The notes under the pieces were generated by a model. The model searched no databases. It had not been told where the DNA came from and saw only the letters and a list, made by a program, of their open reading frames with translations. 8,313 nucleotides of DNA. Source: Candidatus Poribacteria bacterium. Its GTDB lineage: Bacteria; Poribacteria; DTPJ01. Position 1 is the stretch's first letter, and every line of letters begins with the position of its first letter. Made by a program: the position numbers and the translations under genes. The stretch is taken from positions 1 through 8,313 of the forward strand of contig DTPJ01000240.1 of assembly GCA_011334435.1 (NCBI GenBank). Reading direction: 5' to 3'. This document shows, piece after piece, positions 4,778-8,313 of the stretch.

Positions 4778-5983
4778 ATGGCAAAATTTAGTTATGTTGC
4801 AAGAGATATAAATGGGATGCTATACAAAGGCGTCGTTGAGGCAATAGATAAAAAGGAAGTCAGGCTTAGTCTTAGACAAAAAGGCTACTATCCTACTACT
4901 ATACGCAGTGCGCGTCAATGGAAACAACTAAGCATCTTTAACTCAATTTCAAATGATGATGTGGCTATCTTTGCGGATCAACTATCTATTATGGTAGAGG
5001 CAGGTATCCCTTTGGTCAGGGCTTTGACAACGATCGCTGAACAGACAAAAAATGAAAGGTTCAGGCAAATTATAAGCACTATTAGACAAGATGTAGAAAG
5101 CGGTTCCAGCTTCGCGGATGCACTTAGAAAATATCCTAAAATTTTCTCTAACCTTTTTGTAAGTTTAGTTAAAACAGGTGAAGTCGGCGGAGTTTTAAGC
5201 AAATCCCTAAAGCAAATAGCAGAATACCTTGACAATGAGAGACAGATTAAGCGAAAAGTTAAGTCCGCCTTTGTATATCCGAAGATCGTTATGGGGTTGT
5301 GCGTTGTCGTTGTAATATTTATGGTCACATTTATAGTGCCGAGATTTATGACAATATATAGTGAAATGAAAGTTACCCTCCCTTTGCCAACTCGCATTAT
5401 ATTAGGGGTTAGCAAATTTGTGCCAAAGTATTGGTGGCTGTTGTTATTTGGTGCAGGATCAATATATTTTGGTTATAAGCAGTTCAAAACATCCAACACT
5501 GGTAAGAGATTCTTTGATAAAGCGATGTTATATATGCCTATAATTGGTAATCTCGGCAAAAAGATGGTTGTCTGTCGGTTCATAAAGGTTCTGAGCGCTC
5601 TTACAATAAGCGGTGTTCCGATTATGCAAGCTCTTGATGTAGCGAAACAAGTGGCGAATAATACCGTTATGGATGAGGTGGTCGCGAAAATTCAGGATAA
5701 CGTCAATGCAGGAGGCGGATTAAAAGAGCCGATCTCTCAAAGCGAGATATTTCCACCAATGGTTGTGCAAATAGTCGCTATGGGAGAGGAAGTCGGAAAC
5801 TTGGGAGACTCATTAGATAAAAGTTCTAAATACCTTGACCGTGAGATAGACGACCATGTCAAAAGGTTGATAGTGAAAATTGAGCCAGCGACAACTGTCA
5901 TTATTGCAGCAGTAGTAGGATTGATCTTGATGGCAATATATCTGCCGATGTTTGATATGGTCAAGTTAGCAACTGCAAAGTAA
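4778..5983 (+). CDS. pilC: Type IV pilus inner-membrane platform protein PilC (GspF family)
   Basis: This 401-residue polytopic protein transmits PilB motion to the growing filament. It starts with the family hallmark MAKFSYVARD, which favours the ATG at 4778 over the in-frame TTG at 4763; no clear ribosome binding site precedes either. Two T2SSF domains are visible (about 64-187 and 266-388), each with the conserved glycine-rich turn (TGEVGGVL 133-140; GEEVGNLGDSL 336-346) and the pattern of an ADQL or VLSAL helix followed by an AGIP/SGVP turn. Membrane segments lie at about 168-188 (ending IVPRF), 219-234 and 371-391 (ending YLPMFDMV). The length is typical. The next gene starts 11 nt after the stop with a strong ribosome binding site, so the two are co-transcribed. 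Assignment to PilC rather than GspF rests on the neighbours. Confidence 0.95.
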   Translation: MAKFSYVARDINGMLYKGVVEAIDKKEVRLSLRQKGYYPTTIRSARQWKQLSIFNSISNDDVAIFADQLSIMVEAGIPLVRALTTIAEQTKNERFRQIISTIRQDVESGSSFADALRKYPKIFSNLFVSLVKTGEVGGVLSKSLKQIAEYLDNERQIKRKVKSAFVYPKIVMGLCVVVVIFMVTFIVPRFMTIYSEMKVTLPLPTRIILGVSKFVPKYWWLLLFGAGSIYFGYKQFKTSNTGKRFFDKAMLYMPIIGNLGKKMVVCRFIKVLSALTISGVPIMQALDVAKQVANNTVMDEVVAKIQDNVNAGGGLKEPISQSEIFPPMVVQIVAMGEEVGNLGDSLDKSSKYLDREIDDHVKRLIVKIEPATTVIIAAVVGLILMAIYLPMFDMVKLATAK

Positions 5984-5987
5984 GGAG
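5982..5987 (+). promoter_or_regulatory. Ribosome binding site overlapping the pilC stop
   Basis: AAGGAG begins inside the pilC TAA codon (5981-5983) and lies 7 nt before the ATG at 5995. The strong site and tight coupling support the small downstream gene as genuinely translated. Confidence 0.75.
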
Positions 5988-5994
5988 TTATAAG

Positions 5995-6207
5995 ATGGTT
6001 GCGGAGTCGGGCAACAAGAGGAAGATAAGCACGGTGGAGTTATTATTAGCAGTTATACTTTTTTTATTAACGATTGTCGCAATAACACCACCCAAACAGA
6101 CACCATCAAAAGAGAGTGTTGTTCAGGTTCAAAAATCTGACGATACGCATTTAGCGGTGAACCGAGTTGATTTTTATGCTAATGGATTCCTGCTTCCGCA
6201 GGAATGA
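5995..6207 (+). CDS. Small single-pass membrane protein, 3' end replaced by a repeat
   Basis: I do not recognise a named family for this 70-residue ORF. It has a short basic N-terminus (GNKRK), one hydrophobic segment (about 14-30, VELLLAVILFLLTIVAI), and a polar tail beginning TPPKQTPSKES. The segment STVELLLAV resembles a prepilin helix with glutamate in the right place, but the residue that should be the cleavage glycine is lysine. The last eight residues (NGFLLPQE) are encoded by a GGATTCCTGC palindrome, and the stop lies in it. Removing 6181-6236 would join residue A62 to an open frame ending at 6329, giving about 92 residues. Gene order (pilC, this, pilM) and its ribosome binding site imply an accessory pilus-assembly role, which is inference. 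It may be a functional truncated protein or a pseudogene. Confidence 0.6.
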   Translation: MVAESGNKRKISTVELLLAVILFLLTIVAITPPKQTPSKESVVQVQKSDDTHLAVNRVDFYANGFLLPQE

Positions 6208-6236
6208 CAGAGTGTAAAAATGGAATGACAGAGTGT
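6181..6236. repeat. GGATTCCTGC palindrome copy with duplicated right end, inside a gene
   Basis: A perfect stem ATTCCTGC (6186-6193) / GCAGGAAT (6198-6205) is followed by a direct duplication of ggaatgacagagtgt (6201-6215 and 6222-6236; 21-bp pitch). The element is 56 bp from its first recognisable base to its last, not a multiple of three, and it ends the reading frame of the upstream small gene. Confidence 0.8.
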
Positions 6237-6329
6237 CAGCGTTATTATTTCAATGGAATATGGATTAATCAATTCGGTTTACAATTAGTGATTTTGGAAA
6301 CACTTTCTTTGGCAAGGGAAAGATGGTAA
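6225..6329 (+). pseudogene. Probable displaced 3' part of the small gene at 5995
   Basis: An open frame, shifted relative to the small gene, runs from inside the repeat to a TAA at 6327-6329. Its non-repeat part starts at 6237 and encodes 30 residues beginning QRYYFNGIWINQFG and ending ARERW. Deleting exactly the recognisable repeat (6181-6236) fuses it in frame to residue 62 of the upstream ORF. It would then end 33 nt before pilM, a normal operon gap. No own ribosome binding site is seen, so independent translation is unlikely. A frame match has a one-in-three chance of being accidental. Confidence 0.45.
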
Positions 6330-6362
6330 TGTCTTGGAAAGAAAAGGAGATGTAAAAGCCAA

Positions 6363-7916
6363 ATGCTAGGAAAAAGAAAACACACAGCAGGTTTATATAT
6401 TGGCTCACAAAAGACAGTGCTTGCAAAGCTTCAAAGGGTTGGACTGCATCAGGTCATAGTTGATCAAATAGAAGTTGCAGATACTCCGCAAGAAGTCTTC
6501 AATAGTGATGATAGTCTTAATGTTACAGCTGTATCTAAGCTGATCCGCGATCTCATATCAAATAGCGGTATTAAAGTTCAAGAGGTAACGCTTTCAATAC
6601 CAACAAGACATAATGTTATTATAAGAAATCTTACAGTTCCTTCTATGTCAAAGCGAGAGATGCGGGAAGCGCTCAGAAGCGAAGTTGAAAACTATGCACC
6701 ATTGTCAAGCGACGAGCCAGTATTAGATTTTTTGACGGTAGGGCAGACCTTTGAAGAAAATAGACAGAAGGCAGAGATCATCCTTTCTGCTGCCCCAAAA
6801 GGTCTCATTCGGGCATACTTGGCAGCAGTTGACAATATCAATTTAAAAATATCGTTGATTGAGCCTTCGTTATTATCTATTCTAAGGACTATTATCCCTG
6901 AGAGATCAGAGGGCGAGGAAGAGGAAGAAGACGCAGTATCAAGTAGCGGACATTCAATAATGCTCGTTAGCCTTGACGATGAAACGGGTATGGTCGCTAT
7001 TGTCAGAGATAACGCTATTAGATTTACATATACATTAGAATTTGGAAAGAAACACTTAGAAGATACAAGCGTTTTTGAGGAATTAGTGGTAAACCTTAAC
7101 TCATCGGTAGCTTATTATCAGTCCAATTATCCGGGACAGGTAATTGAGAAAATTATACTTTATACAGATGGCACCGACTGTGAAGAGCTTTGTGCCAAAT
7201 TAGGTGAATCTGTTGATGTCCCAATAAGCACTCCTATCCTACCGCAGACATCAGACGAGTTTGCAAAGCTTGCATTAAAAGATAATCAGCTTTCAGTATT
7301 TTCAGCTATCGGTTCGGCAATGCACACAAGGGGCGAAGATGCCATCAATTTATTGCCGACCAAGGGTATTGAAACTATAAATGTCAAAAAACAGGTATTA
7401 GCTGGAACTTTGGTAGTTTTAGCGACGGTTTTTCTATCCATAGGAGCGACTTTTGGTCTTAAAGCGATTACAAAAAACGTGAATCAAAAGACAAGCTCTG
7501 TTATTATGGAACGCGAAGGTATCAATCAAAATATAGGTATGGTAGGTGCTGAATCTGAGGTTGCAAAGCTTAGAATACAGCTTGATCAGGCTAAGATGGC
7601 GTTGAATTCAATCAAAGTGACTCAATGGGTTGAGTTATTGCCAGAGTTAAGGTTAATAATCCCAAAAACTGTATGGTTGAATAGTCTTTCATGGCAGGAA
7701 GGCACTGATCTAACGCTTTCTGGCTATGCATTAGCCTATGATTCTGTATTTAAGTTCATAGATACGTTGAAAGCCTCACCATATTTTGCCTATCCACAAT
7801 TCACCTATGTGCGAAAATCTAATATGGACAACAAAGAGATAGTGCAATTTGAAATTCGTTGCAAGGTGATAGATAAAAAATTAGGCGAACAGGAGGTTAA
7901 AATTGGGGTTAGTTGA
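6363..7916 (+). CDS. pilM: PilM-PilN fusion protein (GspL-like architecture)
   Basis: This 517-residue protein combines two alignment-complex components. Residues 8-320 are an actin-like PilM domain: GLYIGSQKTVLAKL (10-23), LSIPTRHNVIIRNLTVP (77-93), EVENYAP (107-113), LIEPSLLSI (165-173), and a closing AIGSAM (315-320). An acidic loop (183-190) interrupts the domain. Immediately after comes the PilN signature INLLP (328-332), normally the PilN N-terminus that docks on PilM, then a membrane helix (about 343-366), a coiled-coil-prone stretch (375-415) and a periplasmic PilN-type domain (420-505, with KTVWLNSLSW and LTLSGYA). The canonical aspartate of the first actin motif (GxDIG) is Y12. AAGGAG lies 13 nt before the ATG, a long spacing. 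An internal start at M320 lacks a ribosome binding site. T2SS GspL has the same overall architecture and is the alternative name, but INLLP favours pilM plus pilN. Confidence 0.9.
   Translation: MLGKRKHTAGLYIGSQKTVLAKLQRVGLHQVIVDQIEVADTPQEVFNSDDSLNVTAVSKLIRDLISNSGIKVQEVTLSIPTRHNVIIRNLTVPSMSKREMREALRSEVENYAPLSSDEPVLDFLTVGQTFEENRQKAEIILSAAPKGLIRAYLAAVDNINLKISLIEPSLLSILRTIIPERSEGEEEEEDAVSSSGHSIMLVSLDDETGMVAIVRDNAIRFTYTLEFGKKHLEDTSVFEELVVNLNSSVAYYQSNYPGQVIEKIILYTDGTDCEELCAKLGESVDVPISTPILPQTSDEFAKLALKDNQLSVFSAIGSAMHTRGEDAINLLPTKGIETINVKKQVLAGTLVVLATVFLSIGATFGLKAITKNVNQKTSSVIMEREGINQNIGMVGAESEVAKLRIQLDQAKMALNSIKVTQWVELLPELRLIIPKTVWLNSLSWQEGTDLTLSGYALAYDSVFKFIDTLKASPYFAYPQFTYVRKSNMDNKEIVQFEIRCKVIDKKLGEQEVKIGVS
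7891..7896 (+). promoter_or_regulatory. Ribosome binding site for pilO, inside the pilM-pilN frame
   Basis: A consensus AGGAGG lies 6 nt before TTG 7903. The pilO frame has a stop at 7882-7884 and no ATG or GTG before the hydrophobic segment, so this site decides a TTG start. Confidence 0.85.
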
Positions 7917-8313
7917 TATAAGTGAACAGAAAAAAATATCCATAATTCAAGTTGCGGTTTGTATAGTCTTATTTTTGGTGTCAGGCTTCGTATCATATCG
8001 GTATTTGATTTCACCTGAGATAAAAAAACTTCAGACTGCTCGCAAGGAATATGCAAAAGAGAAGGCACTCTTGAAGTCTATGTCTGAAGAAGCTCAACGA
8101 GTCAATGCGTTGGCAAATAACGCTCAATTGCTTGAAGCTGAATTGGTCAGTTTACGCAACCGAGTTTTTAACACTGAGGCAGAGGTTTTGAATTTTATAA
8201 GGGCGATTCCAGCGACAGCAGCTCAGACCAATAACGTCTTGACATCCATAGTGCCACAACAAACAAAGGAAGTAAGCACAACAGCAGAAACTCCGCCAGC
8301 TTCTGAAACTCCG
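7903..8313 (+). CDS. pilO: Alignment-complex protein PilO (GspM-like), 3' partial
   Basis: The frame is open from TTG 7903 to the window end (137 codons, no stop seen). It begins MGLVDISEQKK, with one membrane segment at about 12-32 (ISIIQVAVCIVLFLVSGFV) preceded by a short cytoplasmic tail, then a coiled-coil-prone helix (about 38-100: heptad-like IKKLQTARKEYAKEKALLK and QLLEAELVSLRNRV), and a proline/threonine/serine-rich linker (TTAETPPASETP) at the cut end. This is the PilO layout, in which a ferredoxin-like domain would follow. It overlaps the pilM-pilN stop by 14 nt, so translation is probably coupled. PilO pairs with PilN in the periplasm; here its partner would be the fused C-terminal domain. 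Sequence similarity in this family is low, so the call rests on topology and position. Confidence 0.85.
   Translation, partial: MGLVDISEQKKISIIQVAVCIVLFLVSGFVSYRYLISPEIKKLQTARKEYAKEKALLKSMSEEAQRVNALANNAQLLEAELVSLRNRVFNTEAEVLNFIRAIPATAAQTNNVLTSIVPQQTKEVSTTAETPPASETP

Noticed and set aside
7320..7916. Separate pilN starting at internal ATG 7320
   Set aside because: There is no ribosome binding site before it, and the codon corresponds to the conserved last helix of the PilM domain (AIGSAM), so a single fused product is the better reading.

Overview
The window carries part of a type IV pilus / type II secretion-like gene cluster from an AT-rich bacterium whose spacers are crowded with short palindromic repeats. 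PilM/PilN/PilO-type proteins point to a diderm. TGA and TAA/TAG all act as ordinary stops, so the code is standard. The mix of a pilus cluster with several dispersed palindrome families resembles metagenome-derived uncultivated phyla, but the sequence alone does not fix the phylum. All genes are on the + strand.

Layout. At 1-537 lie two tandem stand-alone response regulator receivers (the first cut by the window edge), closed by a hairpin terminator. 571-1802 is a gene-free spacer made largely of repeats: a quartet of GCTCC/GGAGC hairpins, a GGATTCCTGC/GCAGGAATGAC palindrome that runs into a 22-bp tandem array, a 60-nt orphan hairpin, and an AAATCCCCC-type palindrome containing a 30-bp tandem array. 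1803-2171 is a type IV prepilin. 2172-3055 is a second repeat-filled spacer with a long post-pilin hairpin, an inverted partner of the upstream AAATCCC element, a second hairpin quartet plus doublet, and two 86-bp related blocks. Then follow pilB (3056-4579), a spacer built of repeats, pilC (4778-5983), a small membrane protein (5995-6207) apparently truncated by a repeat insertion, a PilM-PilN fusion (6363-7916) and the start of pilO (7903 onward, TTG start, overlapping).

How they work together. PilB is the cytoplasmic assembly ATPase and PilC the inner-membrane platform protein. The PilM-PilN fusion and PilO form the alignment complex, and the prepilin is the polymerised subunit. The receivers may regulate the cluster or be unrelated neighbours. 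No prepilin peptidase, PilT retraction ATPase or secretin is visible here.

Main points for a second look: (1) pilM and pilN are a single 517-residue ORF, recreating a GspL-like architecture but with the PilN INLLP motif at the junction; (2) removing exactly the recognisable 56-bp repeat at 6181-6236 restores one open frame of about 92 codons for the small gene between pilC and pilM; (3) palindromic elements repeatedly show tandem amplification of their right end, in arrays of 22, 30, 24 and 21 bp; (4) GCTCC hairpins are arranged in the same + + - - quartet twice and show paired stem changes; (5) the prepilin gene is bracketed by inverted copies of one repeat.
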